A stretch of DNA of 51,857 bases from Thermosipho sp. (in: thermotogales) (GTDB lineage: Bacteria > Thermotogota > Thermotogae > Thermotogales > Fervidobacteriaceae): positions 1 to 51,857 of the forward strand of contig JACDNZ010000014.1 of NCBI GenBank assembly GCA_017656345.1, given 5' to 3'. Shown here in pieces: positions 8,322 through 16,550 of this stretch. The notes under the pieces were generated by a model. It did no database searches. It was not told the origin of the DNA and saw only the letters and a list, made by a program, of their open reading frames with translations. Each line of letters opens with the position of its first letter. The first letter of the stretch is position 1. Both the position numbers and the translations under genes were made by a program.

Positions 8322-9430
8322 TTACTCACCCTTAAAGAAAGAATGTTTGTGTCAATAGAGTATATTTTATTTTTTTTATCTTTGTGTACTTCCTCGGCTA
8401 TGTTAATCAAATTATCGATAAGTTGTGTAAATGTCAGACCACTTGCCTGCCATAGATAATATGCAAGAGCTCCTGGAATGGAATTAATTTCGTTTACATA
8501 AAGTTCGTCTTTATATAGAAAATCTATTCTAATATTACCATAGCAGTCGAGGCTTTTAAAGGTTTTTTTAGCAGTTTCAATAATTTTTTGGGTTAAATTT
8601 TCATCAATTTCTGCCGGGATTTTATGATTTGAAAATTTTTTACCTTTTGATATATATTTTTCGCTGAAGTCAAAAAGATCATTTTGTTTCACAATTTCTT
8701 CGACAACTGAAACAATAGGATTTTTGTACCCCATTACAGCGCAATTCAATTCTTTTGCATTTTCCAGATATTTTTCTACAAGAATTTTATCATCAAAGGA
8801 AAATGCAACTTCAGCTGCGTCAACAAATTCTTCTTTAGAGTTAACTTTTGTAACTCCTATACTGGAACCAAGTTTTGCAGGTTTTACAATCATTGGATAT
8901 CCAAATTCATTTTCGCAAGTTTTAATAAATTCATTGTTTGACGTAAGCCACTCGGTTTTGCTTATGTATTTAAAATCAATAACTGGTATACCGTGTTCTT
9001 TCAAAATTATTTTTGTAAGTACTTTGTCCATTGTAATAGAGGATGAGATAACACCTGAACCTGTATATGGAATATCAAACATTTCACAAAATCCCTGCAG
9101 AGTTCCATCCTCACCATATGTGCCATGAGTAGTTAAAAAAAATAAATCTACTTTATATGATTTAATACTAGTTTTAATTACAAGGTTTGAATCCTTTTTT
9201 TCAAAATATCTAATTTTTTTTGCTTTTTTTTCTATTAATTTTATATCTTTAAAATTGTTAAGATTTTCAAGAATAGAGCCAGTATACCAGATGCCTTTTT
9301 TATTAATGTAAATTGGTATTACATTATATTTATGTCTGTCAATTGCCTTAAATACTTGATTTGCAGTTATTATTGATATTTCATGTTCGACTGATTTTGA
9401 ACCAAATATTACAGCAATATTTTTTTTCAT
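8318..9430 (-). CDS. ddl: D-alanine--D-alanine ligase
   Basis: A 370-residue ATP-grasp ligase joining two D-Ala molecules for peptidoglycan. Visible signatures are GSKSVEHEIS near the N-terminus, HGTYGEDGTLQG, the ATP-grasp KPAKLGSSIG, and NEINSIPG near the C-terminus. The length matches the longer Ddl group (about 360-370 residues). The omega-loop region keeps a Tyr (SEKYISKGK), which favours D-Ala-D-Ala over D-Ala-D-Lac specificity. The ATG at 9430 follows GGGAGGAA. First gene of a four-gene minus-strand operon with a good extended -10 promoter. Confidence 0.93.
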   Translation of the reverse strand: MKKNIAVIFGSKSVEHEISIITANQVFKAIDRHKYNVIPIYINKKGIWYTGSILENLNNFKDIKLIEKKAKKIRYFEKKDSNLVIKTSIKSYKVDLFFLTTHGTYGEDGTLQGFCEMFDIPYTGSGVISSSITMDKVLTKIILKEHGIPVIDFKYISKTEWLTSNNEFIKTCENEFGYPMIVKPAKLGSSIGVTKVNSKEEFVDAAEVAFSFDDKILVEKYLENAKELNCAVMGYKNPIVSVVEEIVKQNDLFDFSEKYISKGKKFSNHKIPAEIDENLTQKIIETAKKTFKSLDCYGNIRIDFLYKDELYVNEINSIPGALAYYLWQASGLTFTQLIDNLINIAEEVHKDKKNKIYSIDTNILSLRVSK

Positions 9431-9471
9431 GTAATTCCTCCCATAGTTTTTTCATAAGATTATTATAACAT

Positions 9472-9480
9472 CAAATTTTA
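9472..9480 (-). promoter_or_regulatory. extended -10 promoter for ddl operon
   Basis: On the minus strand this reads TGTTATAAT (TG, one base, TATAAT), about 45 bases before the ddl start. No good -35 is visible, as expected for an extended -10. Confidence 0.55.
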
Positions 9481-9576
9481 TTCAAAAATGTATCGGTTTT
9501 TAATTATTAAAATATCTTGTCAGAATCTATATTAGAAGAAATGACATCGAATTTTAACACATTGTTTACTTTGGCA

Positions 9577-9585
9577 TGATATAAT
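9577..9585 (+). promoter_or_regulatory. extended -10 promoter of a candidate small RNA
   Basis: The plus strand reads TGATATAAT. No plus-strand protein gene follows; what follows is a hairpin, a pyrimidine-rich stretch and a strong terminator. Confidence 0.45.
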
Positions 9586-9591
9586 TTTTAT

Positions 9592-9713
9592 AGTAAAATT
9601 AGATTCGATTAGGTTTAGTTGAGAATCTAATTTTGAGTAAATCCACCTCCCTCTTGGGAATAAAATTAATACCTGTAGAAACCCGGGTGAAGCTGTTTCA
9701 CCCGGTTTTTTAT
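9592..9713 (+). ncRNA. candidate small RNA with anti-Shine-Dalgarno segment
   Basis: The segment between the ddl and nucleosidase genes has all the parts of a free-standing RNA: an extended -10 promoter, a perfect 12-bp stem (9595-9606 with 9623-9634) with a 16-base loop, an apparently single-stranded CCACCTCCCTC (9643-9653), and a nine-bp GC-rich hairpin (9683-9705) followed by TTTTTT. The pyrimidine segment is the exact complement of the GGGAGGTGG ribosome binding sites used here, for example at 204-212. I do not recognise it as a named RNA family. The transcript ends are estimates. Confidence 0.4.
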
Positions 9714-9715
9714 TA
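9683..9715 (+). terminator. Rho-independent terminator, plus strand
   Basis: The stem CCGGGTGAA (9683-9691) pairs with TTCACCCGG (9697-9705), followed by T6. The T-run is on the plus strand; read on the minus strand the tail is only GTTTCT, so it could also weakly stop the operon ending at 9731. Confidence 0.85.
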
Positions 9716-9730
9716 TTACATTTTTATATA

Positions 9731-10384
9731 TTATAACAGGTGTTTTTCGAGCATTTCTGCCACAATTGCGGAAGGAAAAGGTGCTAGTTTTTTTAGATTT
9801 CTTTGATATTCTATACGGGTGTTTTCTTTACTTGTATCGATAATTATTTTTAAGGCACAAAATTCAACGTCATTTTCATAGCATACTTTTGCAATTGCCG
9901 CACTATCCATATCTACAACTTCAGCTTTTGTTTCTAAATAAATTTTTTCTTTTTCAGCTTCTGATTCTACAAAAATGTCGCCACTTGCAATAGGTCCAAA
10001 AATAATATTATTGTATACATCATATATACGTTCTAAAAGAGTTTTTGATGGCTTTATTTTTGCCAGTTCTTTATTTCGAGAATGTATATCGTGTTCAATG
10101 TATTCTGTTCCACAAATTATTTCTCCAATTTTTCTTTTTGGATTTAATGCACCTGCCGAGCCGCAGTGAATGAAATATTTAGGATGGAATTTATCAATAA
10201 GTGCTTGAGCCATCATGGCTGCTTCGACTTTACCTATGAAGCCGTACGCTAGGACTACTTCATTTGTTCCAATAAGTCCCCTGGAATACGGCCTTTTAAG
10301 TATTTCACCGTTCTGTAAAATTGGAAGTAATTCCCTAAAGGCCCCCGTTATTTCATCTTTCAAAACACTTGTAATTACAATCAT
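9731..10384 (-). CDS. MTA/SAH nucleosidase-like protein (nucleoside phosphorylase fold)
   Basis: A 217-residue member of the PNP/UDP phosphorylase superfamily closest in pattern to methylthioadenosine / S-adenosylhomocysteine nucleosidase. It has GSAGAL (about 74-79), SGDIFV (about 134) and VDMDSAAIAKVCYEND, followed by KIIIDTS with the expected catalytic Asp. The usual VEMEGAA motif, whose second Glu contacts the ribose, reads VDMDSAA here, so Glu is replaced by Asp. That leaves specificity uncertain. Last gene of the minus-strand operon from 14714; 24 bases after rbgA. Confidence 0.72.
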   Translation of the reverse strand: MIVITSVLKDEITGAFRELLPILQNGEILKRPYSRGLIGTNEVVLAYGFIGKVEAAMMAQALIDKFHPKYFIHCGSAGALNPKRKIGEIICGTEYIEHDIHSRNKELAKIKPSKTLLERIYDVYNNIIFGPIASGDIFVESEAEKEKIYLETKAEVVDMDSAAIAKVCYENDVEFCALKIIIDTSKENTRIEYQRNLKKLAPFPSAIVAEMLEKHLL

Positions 10385-10408
10385 TTTTCACCACTCCCTG
10401 GTAAAAAG

Positions 10409-11197
10409 TTATTGAAAGATCCAATTTGAAAATTCTTTATCAAACGTAAATTTACCTAATTTACCTTCGGATAAAAGTTTAAAAAATGTATTTTTTGATC
10501 TTTCAAAATCACATTTTCCACCTTTTATTATAAATCCTCTTGATTTACCAAATTTTTCTATGTATTCTTCAAAGTTTTCATTAATTCCCGCTTCAGTTTT
10601 AAATAACTCAAAAGCCCTTGAAATTATATCATAATTATCCATATTTTCTATTGGTAAAGAACCAACAAGTAAAAGTTTGGCAGCGATATCTTTGTTAAAA
10701 AGCTTTGCAAATACTATTCCAGGTGTATCAAGAAGCTTAATTTTACCTAGGTTTATCCATTGAAGTCCACGTGTAACACCGGGAGCTGCCCCCGTTTTTG
10801 CACTCTTTCTTCCTGAAATTTTGTTTATAATAGATGATTTTCCAACGTTTGGTACACCAGCTATTAAGAGTCTTGTCTCATTTAATTTTGATTTTGCATT
10901 TTTTAAAACGAAATTTTTAATTTTTGAAATTGATTCATTCTTGTTAAATGAAATCACAGGAGCGCTTTTTCCTATTGTTTCTAACCACCTTGTAGTTAAT
11001 TCATTGTTTGCGATGTCAGATTTGTTTAAAACGAAAAGCAAGTTTTTACCTTTGAAAATATCAATTTCAAAAGCCGTAGTTGCAAGAGGTGCTCTTGCAT
11101 CAAGAACAATCAGTATAGAATCAACGGCTTTTAAATATTCTTTAATCTTTCTTTTTGCTTTATTTATATGCCCGGGATACCAGTTGAAGTTACTCAT
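10409..11197 (-). CDS. rbgA: ribosome biogenesis GTPase RbgA/YlqF
   Basis: A 262-residue circularly permuted GTPase that takes part in late 50S assembly. It starts with the typical WYPGHI, then the G4 motif NKSD (about 58-61) precedes G1 GVPNVGKSS (about 115), followed by the G2-type GVTRG and G3 DTPG (about 158-161). It starts inside the 3' end of pyrH (8-base overlap), so translation is probably coupled. Confidence 0.93.
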   Translation of the reverse strand: MSNFNWYPGHINKAKRKIKEYLKAVDSILIVLDARAPLATTAFEIDIFKGKNLLFVLNKSDIANNELTTRWLETIGKSAPVISFNKNESISKIKNFVLKNAKSKLNETRLLIAGVPNVGKSSIINKISGRKSAKTGAAPGVTRGLQWINLGKIKLLDTPGIVFAKLFNKDIAAKLLLVGSLPIENMDNYDIISRAFELFKTEAGINENFEEYIEKFGKSRGFIIKGGKCDFERSKNTFFKLLSEGKLGKFTFDKEFSNWIFQ

Positions 11198-11894
11198 TTG
11201 GTACCACCAGAGTACCTACGTTTTCTCCTCTGATTGCCTTTAACAGATTGCCTTTTTTGAAAAAGTCTAAAACCATAATGTGCATATTGTATCTTTTACA
11301 TATAGAAAATGCCTCTGTGTCCATTATTTTTAAATTTTTTTCAATTGCCTGATCAAAAGTTATTTTTTCAAATTTCTTGGCATCGTTGTATATTTTTGGA
11401 TCTTTATCAAAAACTCCTGGAACTTTGGTACCTTTAATTAGTATTTCTGCTTTCATTTCAACAGCTCTTAATGCTGCAGCCGTATCAGTTGTAAAAAATG
11501 GATTGCTTGTTCCACCCGCAAAGATCACGAGATATCCAGCATCAAAGTATAAATTAATATCATCATAATGGATTGGACGAATTGAAGGAAGTGAAGTTAC
11601 CTGGGAAACAACAACTGTTCTAATACTATTTTTTTCGAAAATGTCTTTTAGATAAAGAGCATTAATCACAGTACCAAGCATACCAATCTGATCGGCAATT
11701 GTTGGAGTAAGTTCGCTCATCTCTCTTCCTCTAAACAAATTTCCAGCACCTATAACTATTCCAATATTTGTTCCATATTCGATGATTTGTTTTAGCTCAT
11801 CGATCAGATATTCTATTTTCTTTAAATTAAAACCTTTTTCACCTTCACCACTTAGAACTTCTCCACTTAGTTTTAATAACACTCTTTTATACAT
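11190..11894 (-). CDS. pyrH: UMP kinase
   Basis: A 234-residue amino-acid-kinase-fold enzyme phosphorylating UMP to UDP. Signatures are KLSGEVLSG at the N-terminus, GAGNLFRG (about 50), DQIGMLGTVINA (about 68), GGTSNPFFTTDTAAALRA (about 125) and the C-terminal GTLVV. The length is normal. The ATG at 11894 follows GGAGGG. It sits between phoH and rbgA in the minus-strand operon. Confidence 0.96.
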   Translation of the reverse strand: MYKRVLLKLSGEVLSGEGEKGFNLKKIEYLIDELKQIIEYGTNIGIVIGAGNLFRGREMSELTPTIADQIGMLGTVINALYLKDIFEKNSIRTVVVSQVTSLPSIRPIHYDDINLYFDAGYLVIFAGGTSNPFFTTDTAAALRAVEMKAEILIKGTKVPGVFDKDPKIYNDAKKFEKITFDQAIEKNLKIMDTEAFSICKRYNMHIMVLDFFKKGNLLKAIRGENVGTLVVPNE

Positions 11895-11914
11895 CCAATC
11901 CCTCCAATGTATTT

Positions 11915-13147
11915 TTACAATAAATTTGCAGCTTCAGTAGCAAGTGGTGATCTCTCACCTTTGGTTAATACTATGTGAGCAGAAAGCCTGCTGTTAATGA
12001 ATTTAGTGGCTGCATATACCAGACCGTTACTGTCTTTATCTAAATATGGAGTATCGATCTGGTATGGATCACCAAGTAAAACTACTTTGGAGTTTTCTCC
12101 TGCACGGGTTAATATAGTTTTTATCTCATGAGGTGTTAGATTTTGTGCTTCATCAATTATGATAAATTGATTTGGTATTGATCTACCTCTGATGTATGTT
12201 AAAGCTTCAATTTCTATTATATCCTTCTTCATGAATTCTTTCATGTTTATATTTGAAAGTTTGAAAAGGTATTCGAGATTATCGTATACTGGTGAAACCC
12301 ATGGTCTCATTTTTTCTTCAAGACTTCCAGGTAAAAATCCTATTTCTTTACCTCCCATTGCAACAAGAGGTTTTGTGACTATGATTTTTTCATATCTTTG
12401 TTCAGTAATGGTTTTTTGAAGGGCACATGCTAGAGTGATAAAGGTTTTCCCGGTTCCAGCCATACCAATTAAAGACACAAGATTGATGTTATCATTTAAA
12501 AGAGCGTCCATTGCAAAAAATTGCTCTTTATTTCTGGGTTTTACATGCCAGACATCAAGGTTTTTGTGTATTTCTATAATGTTTTCTCCATCAAATCTAT
12601 AGTATTTATTTTTAGAGATTAAATATGCATTTGGAAATAGAGTGCTTTTATCAATATGTTCAATATTACTTGTTTCGAAAAAACCAGGGCTTAAATTTTC
12701 AAGGTCAGATCTATCAGTTAGATAATCTTGTGAGGGGATTCCTAAGGCATCTGCTTTTACTCTTAAGTTTATATCTTTTGTGACAAGAAAGGTAGGAATT
12801 TTGGAGTTTTTTAAAACATGGAGTGTATAAATTAGAATCCAGTTATCGATGTATTTTTCAAAGAGAAAGTCAACTTTTTCAGGAACGTTTCGAGGGAGCG
12901 AGAGAACTTTTATAGTGCCACCATTTTCTAGTTTTACTCCTTCTGATAATTTGCCCTTTTTTCGCAGAGCGTCCAGCTCTCGTATCGCGTCTCTTGCAGA
13001 TTTTCCTAAACTTCCAGAATATTTTTTTAAGTTATCCAGTTCTTCAAGTACAGGCAGAGGAATTATTATGTTGTTATCTTCAAATTCAAATATTGATTTT
13101 GGATCGTGAATTAGAACATTTGTATCCAGAATAAAGTTCTTTACCAT
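11915..13147 (-). CDS. PIN domain-PhoH family ATPase
   Basis: A 410-residue protein of the PIN-PhoH2 type. Residues 1-130 are a PIN nuclease-like domain (FILDTNVLIHD, with conserved acids); 205-410 are the PhoH ATPase with Walker A GMAGTGKT at 228-235 and Walker B FIIIDEAQN followed by GDPYQID. PIN-PhoH proteins are thought to act as RNA helicase-nucleases. The ATG at 13147 is used because GGGGTGG lies six bases upstream and the N-terminus then begins directly with the PIN strand. It overlaps the exonuclease gene by 7 bases. Confidence 0.92.
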   Translation of the reverse strand: MVKNFILDTNVLIHDPKSIFEFEDNNIIIPLPVLEELDNLKKYSGSLGKSARDAIRELDALRKKGKLSEGVKLENGGTIKVLSLPRNVPEKVDFLFEKYIDNWILIYTLHVLKNSKIPTFLVTKDINLRVKADALGIPSQDYLTDRSDLENLSPGFFETSNIEHIDKSTLFPNAYLISKNKYYRFDGENIIEIHKNLDVWHVKPRNKEQFFAMDALLNDNINLVSLIGMAGTGKTFITLACALQKTITEQRYEKIIVTKPLVAMGGKEIGFLPGSLEEKMRPWVSPVYDNLEYLFKLSNINMKEFMKKDIIEIEALTYIRGRSIPNQFIIIDEAQNLTPHEIKTILTRAGENSKVVLLGDPYQIDTPYLDKDSNGLVYAATKFINSRLSAHIVLTKGERSPLATEAANLL

Positions 13148-13707
13148 GATTTTCCACCCCATTTTCTGATAAATTCGGGTAAGTTTTCAATTCCAATTTT
13201 TTCTGAAAGCTTTATAAATACCTTGGCTGTTAAAATAGCGTCTTCAAGAGCTCTATGTGGAACTTTTGTCCCAATTTTAAATTCATTTATTAAGCTTTCT
13301 AAAGACCTTTTGCGACCATAGATTATCTGAGATAATTCAAGTGTATCAATGTATCTAAAGTTAATTGGAAATTCTCCTATTTCCTTTGTGGCAAAATCAA
13401 TGAATGACAGATCAAACTGTGCATTGTGCATGACAAAAATAGTGTTTTTTGCATACGCCCTGATATTTGAAATGACATTTTCAAGACTTGGTGCTTTTTC
13501 AATTTCAGAATTTGATATACCGTGTATTTTCTGAATTAACGCTGGTATTTTAATATTTGGATTTACAAGTGAGTGATATATCCATTTTTCAACAATTTTA
13601 TTTTTATATACCGGTACAATTGCAACTTCAACTATTCTATCACCAAAAAAGGGATTAAGTCCTGTTGTTTCTGTATCCATTACGCAGTATACATTTTCAT
13701 CTATCAC
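13141..13707 (-). CDS. DnaQ-type 3'-5' exonuclease (DEDDh)
   Basis: A 188-residue exonuclease of the DNA polymerase III epsilon family. ExoI DTETTG is at 11-16, ExoII is HNAQFDLSFI (about 94-103), and ExoIII HRALEDA (about 151-157) has the His of the DEDDh group. It is a stand-alone exonuclease domain without a polymerase, so it could be a proofreading subunit or a repair nuclease. The start is a GTG five bases after GGAGGA. It is coupled to phoH. Confidence 0.9.
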   Translation of the reverse strand: MIDENVYCVMDTETTGLNPFFGDRIVEVAIVPVYKNKIVEKWIYHSLVNPNIKIPALIQKIHGISNSEIEKAPSLENVISNIRAYAKNTIFVMHNAQFDLSFIDFATKEIGEFPINFRYIDTLELSQIIYGRKRSLESLINEFKIGTKVPHRALEDAILTAKVFIKLSEKIGIENLPEFIRKWGGKSW

Positions 13708-13739
13708 AAAAATCCTCCCAATCTATTTAACGGTTCAAT

Positions 13740-14714
13740 TTAGAACTTTATTTCAACGAATAGGTTATCAAAATCTCCATCAAACCCAAAACTTATTCTC
13801 CAATCTTTTTGACCATATCCTGCAATTAGAGAAAAGTTTCCAATACTAAATGGTTTTGAAAAATCGTAATAAAGTTCAAGTGAATATCCCAGAGGTTTAA
13901 AAAACGAAAAACCAATATATGGTCCTTTATACACACCTTCCTTATTATACCCCAAAATGTAGCCAAATACAATTGAATTGAAATGATCCAGTTTTATATG
14001 AGACTTTCCTCCAAGTTCAAAACTGTATAAAGTTTCAGTGGATATTTCGGTTATGAGTTTTGATGATATATCAAAATATACCTGGCCAAAAATATCGAAT
14101 AAAGTACCGACTTCAACTGAAATATCGAATGTGTTTGTGTCATTTTTAAATCCAGCTTGAAGATAATAAATATTTCTATCAACCAAGTTTATATCTCTAT
14201 TTATAGTTTTCGAAGATTCGATTACTTTTTCTGCGTATTTTATACCATTTTCTTTCATTATTTTGTTGTTTTCGTAATTTGATTCACCAACATTATATAT
14301 CGCAAGCGCTGTAGTTAGATCACCGTATTTTTCGTAATAAAACCTGAGCATTCTATCCGTTCCTAAAAGCGCATGCCAGGGATTCCATGCATTTATAACA
14401 CCAAAGTCTTTTGCGGTATCTTCTTTGAACTGGGTTATTCCCATAGCACCTGCGTATGATAGGGCATGAATATTAAAACCGGATTCAACGTAGGCTAATC
14501 CTTTAACTATGTCTGGAAACATCATTGTTTCGGTAAATGTATCGAATGAAACAATTTTGTAAACAATTGGGTAATATATGGAAATTTTACCCCCGTTGGT
14601 ATAAAATTTAATTTGCATACCGGGATCTTTCTCGGTAATGAAATTTATGGGATCATTTAAAAAAGCAAGAAGAATTGTAGGAATTAACATAAAAACAATT
14701 AAAAGTTTTTTCAT
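13740..14714 (-). CDS. secreted lytic transglycosylase domain fused to a putative outer-membrane beta-barrel
   Basis: A 324-residue protein. Residues 1-17 are a cleavable signal peptide. Residues 62-165 are an SLT/lysozyme-like domain with AYVESGFN (catalytic Glu 77), then SYAGAMGITQF and the ALAIYNVG end of the fold. From about 178 to 324 the sequence is about ten amphipathic strands with alternating aromatic residues, ending in VEIKF; a C-terminal Phe is typical of outer-membrane barrels. Lytic transglycosylases usually lack such a barrel, so this may tether the enzyme to the outer sheath. The ATG follows GGGGGGAAG. First gene of the minus-strand operon. Confidence 0.8.
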   Translation of the reverse strand: MKKLLIVFMLIPTILLAFLNDPINFITEKDPGMQIKFYTNGGKISIYYPIVYKIVSFDTFTETMMFPDIVKGLAYVESGFNIHALSYAGAMGITQFKEDTAKDFGVINAWNPWHALLGTDRMLRFYYEKYGDLTTALAIYNVGESNYENNKIMKENGIKYAEKVIESSKTINRDINLVDRNIYYLQAGFKNDTNTFDISVEVGTLFDIFGQVYFDISSKLITEISTETLYSFELGGKSHIKLDHFNSIVFGYILGYNKEGVYKGPYIGFSFFKPLGYSLELYYDFSKPFSIGNFSLIAGYGQKDWRISFGFDGDFDNLFVEIKF

Positions 14715-14777
14715 TTGCTTCCCCCCTTAGTTATATATTACCACAAAGGAAATGATAAAGTATATTGAGGTGTTGAA

Positions 14778-15338
14778 ATGGACTGGAAAATAAAAGTAAA
14801 AGATATAATTGCGAACAAAAAAATGAAACTTGAGGGTTTTTATGAAAAAGAATATATGGATTTTCATACAGGAACATACAGGGTAATTGACAGGAAATTT
14901 CATGTTAAAATTTCACTGGTATATACTGATGGTACTATTATAGTTGGTGGATTTGTAAAAGGAAAGATCGAAAGGCCATGTGATAGATGTTTGAAATTAT
15001 CGATACTTGAGCTAAATGGAACTATTGAGGGTATATATGATTTAAAAAATGAACCAAATTTTAAAGATTCTGAAATAGAAGATTTAAAAAATGTGATATA
15101 CTACAAAGGTGATATAATTGATCTTGAGGAAAGAATAATAGAAGCGCTCGTTGTGAGCGCACCTGATGTCTTTTTATGCAAGGAAGATTGTAAAGGACTT
15201 TGTCCGTTTTGTGGTGAAAATTTGAATGATCATCCAGATCATACATGTCCTGGAAAAGAAGAGTTTGAAAAGGGACAGGTTGATACGAGATTTAGAAAAC
15301 TGATAGATTTAAAGGATGAATTAGAAAATAATAATTGA
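14778..15338 (+). CDS. yceD: YceD/DUF177 family protein
   Basis: A 186-residue protein of the DUF177 family, which is commonly found next to rpmF and is linked to 23S rRNA/L32 metabolism. It has the CDRC pair (about 73-76) and a C-terminal CKEDCKGLCPFCG cluster, consistent with zinc binding. The order yceD-rpmF-plsX is the usual bacterial arrangement. The start follows GAGGTG. Only 22 bases separate it from rpmF. Confidence 0.9.
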   Translation: MDWKIKVKDIIANKKMKLEGFYEKEYMDFHTGTYRVIDRKFHVKISLVYTDGTIIVGGFVKGKIERPCDRCLKLSILELNGTIEGIYDLKNEPNFKDSEIEDLKNVIYYKGDIIDLEERIIEALVVSAPDVFLCKEDCKGLCPFCGENLNDHPDHTCPGKEEFEKGQVDTRFRKLIDLKDELENNN

Positions 15339-15360
15339 GAAAATAAAAGGAGGGATATTC

Positions 15361-15543
15361 ATGGCAGTTCCAAAACAAAAAAGATCAAGAAGTAGAACTC
15401 ATCACAAAAGGGCAAAAATATACAAAGCATTTTCAGTTCCAGTATCCGTATGTCCAAATTGTGGTGCGCCAAAACTTCCTCACAGAGTTTGTTTAAATTG
15501 CGGATACTACGGTAAAAAACAGGTGTTTGAAGTTGCACAATGA
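15361..15543 (+). CDS. rpmF: 50S ribosomal protein L32
   Basis: A 60-residue protein beginning MAVPKQKRSRSRTHHKRA, with CPNC and CLNC knuckles that form the zinc ribbon of the Cys-containing L32 type. It follows a strong AAGGAGGG ribosome binding site and overlaps the plsX start. Confidence 0.97.
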   Translation: MAVPKQKRSRSRTHHKRAKIYKAFSVPVSVCPNCGAPKLPHRVCLNCGYYGKKQVFEVAQ

Positions 15544-16550
15544 TGAAGAAAATAGCAATTGATTTAATGGGAGGAGATAAGGCGCCGGCCGAAATAATTG
15601 CTGGCGCCCTTTCTTTTGCCAGAGAAAACAAAGATGTTAAGTTATACCTGGTAGGTCTTGAAAGCAATTTTGAAGGAATAGATCTTCCAGAAAATTGTGA
15701 AAAAGTAGTAACTGATGACTATTTGCCAATGGATATCAAACCCACTGAAGCAGTTAGACGAAGAAATAGTACAATGTATTTGAGTTGTAAGCTGGTTAAA
15801 GATGGCGTAGTTGATGCTGTGGTAAGTGCTGGTAACACCGGCGCATTACTTGCGTGTGCAACGTTTGTCGTTGGTAGAATTAAAGGAATTGAAAGGCCAA
15901 CACTTGCTGTTCCAATTCCATCTTCTAATGATTTTTGTGTAATGGCGGATGCTGGAGCAAATATTGATGTAAAAACATCAAATTTACTTCAATTTGCCAT
16001 TATGGCTGTTGAATACGCCAAATTGCTTGGAAAGAAAAACCCAAAAATAGGTTTATTGAATGTGGGTACTGAGGATAATAAAGGTACGGAAAGAGAAAAA
16101 GAAGTCTTCAAAGTTTTAAAAGAAGTGTTTCAAGATCAATTTATAGGAAATGTGGAAGGAAATGATATAAACACGGGAAAAGTAGATGTTGTTGTAACCG
16201 ATGGTTTTGCCGGAAATGTTGCAATGAAAACAATGGAAGGTGTAGCTAAATTAATTACTAATCTCATAAAAGAAGAAACAAAGAAAAATGTTTTGAGTAT
16301 ACTTGGAGCATTATTAATGAAACCGGTATTTAATAAATTAAAAGAAAAAGTAGACCCGAGGAAATATGGAGGAACCTTTTTCATTGGAGTTAAAGGAGTT
16401 GTTGTAAAAGCACATGGAAATTCCGATAGAGTTGCTATTTATAATGCTTTAAAGGTTGCAAAAAGGGGAGTTGAAGAAGAGCTTCCAGAAAAAATAAGGG
16501 AGGCTATTAATAATGTGTGGAATAGTAGGAATAGTGGGGGCAGAGTTTAA
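15540..16550 (+). CDS. plsX: phosphate acyltransferase PlsX
   Basis: A 336-residue enzyme converting acyl-ACP to acyl-phosphate, the donor for PlsY (encoded at 29192 in this window). It has the N-terminal IAIDLMGGDKAP, SAGNTGALLA (about 97) and the C-terminal DGFAGNVAMKT. The start ATGATG overlaps the rpmF stop; the ribosome binding site is weak, so translational coupling is likely. The 3' end overlaps glmS by 38 bases. Confidence 0.95.
   Translation: MMKKIAIDLMGGDKAPAEIIAGALSFARENKDVKLYLVGLESNFEGIDLPENCEKVVTDDYLPMDIKPTEAVRRRNSTMYLSCKLVKDGVVDAVVSAGNTGALLACATFVVGRIKGIERPTLAVPIPSSNDFCVMADAGANIDVKTSNLLQFAIMAVEYAKLLGKKNPKIGLLNVGTEDNKGTEREKEVFKVLKEVFQDQFIGNVEGNDINTGKVDVVVTDGFAGNVAMKTMEGVAKLITNLIKEETKKNVLSILGALLMKPVFNKLKEKVDPRKYGGTFFIGVKGVVVKAHGNSDRVAIYNALKVAKRGVEEELPEKIREAINNVWNSRNSGGRV

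Noticed and set aside
8724-9128. A 134-codon plus-strand ORF opposite ddl
   Set aside because: It is an antisense shadow of the clearly conserved ddl gene, with no ribosome binding site or family signature.
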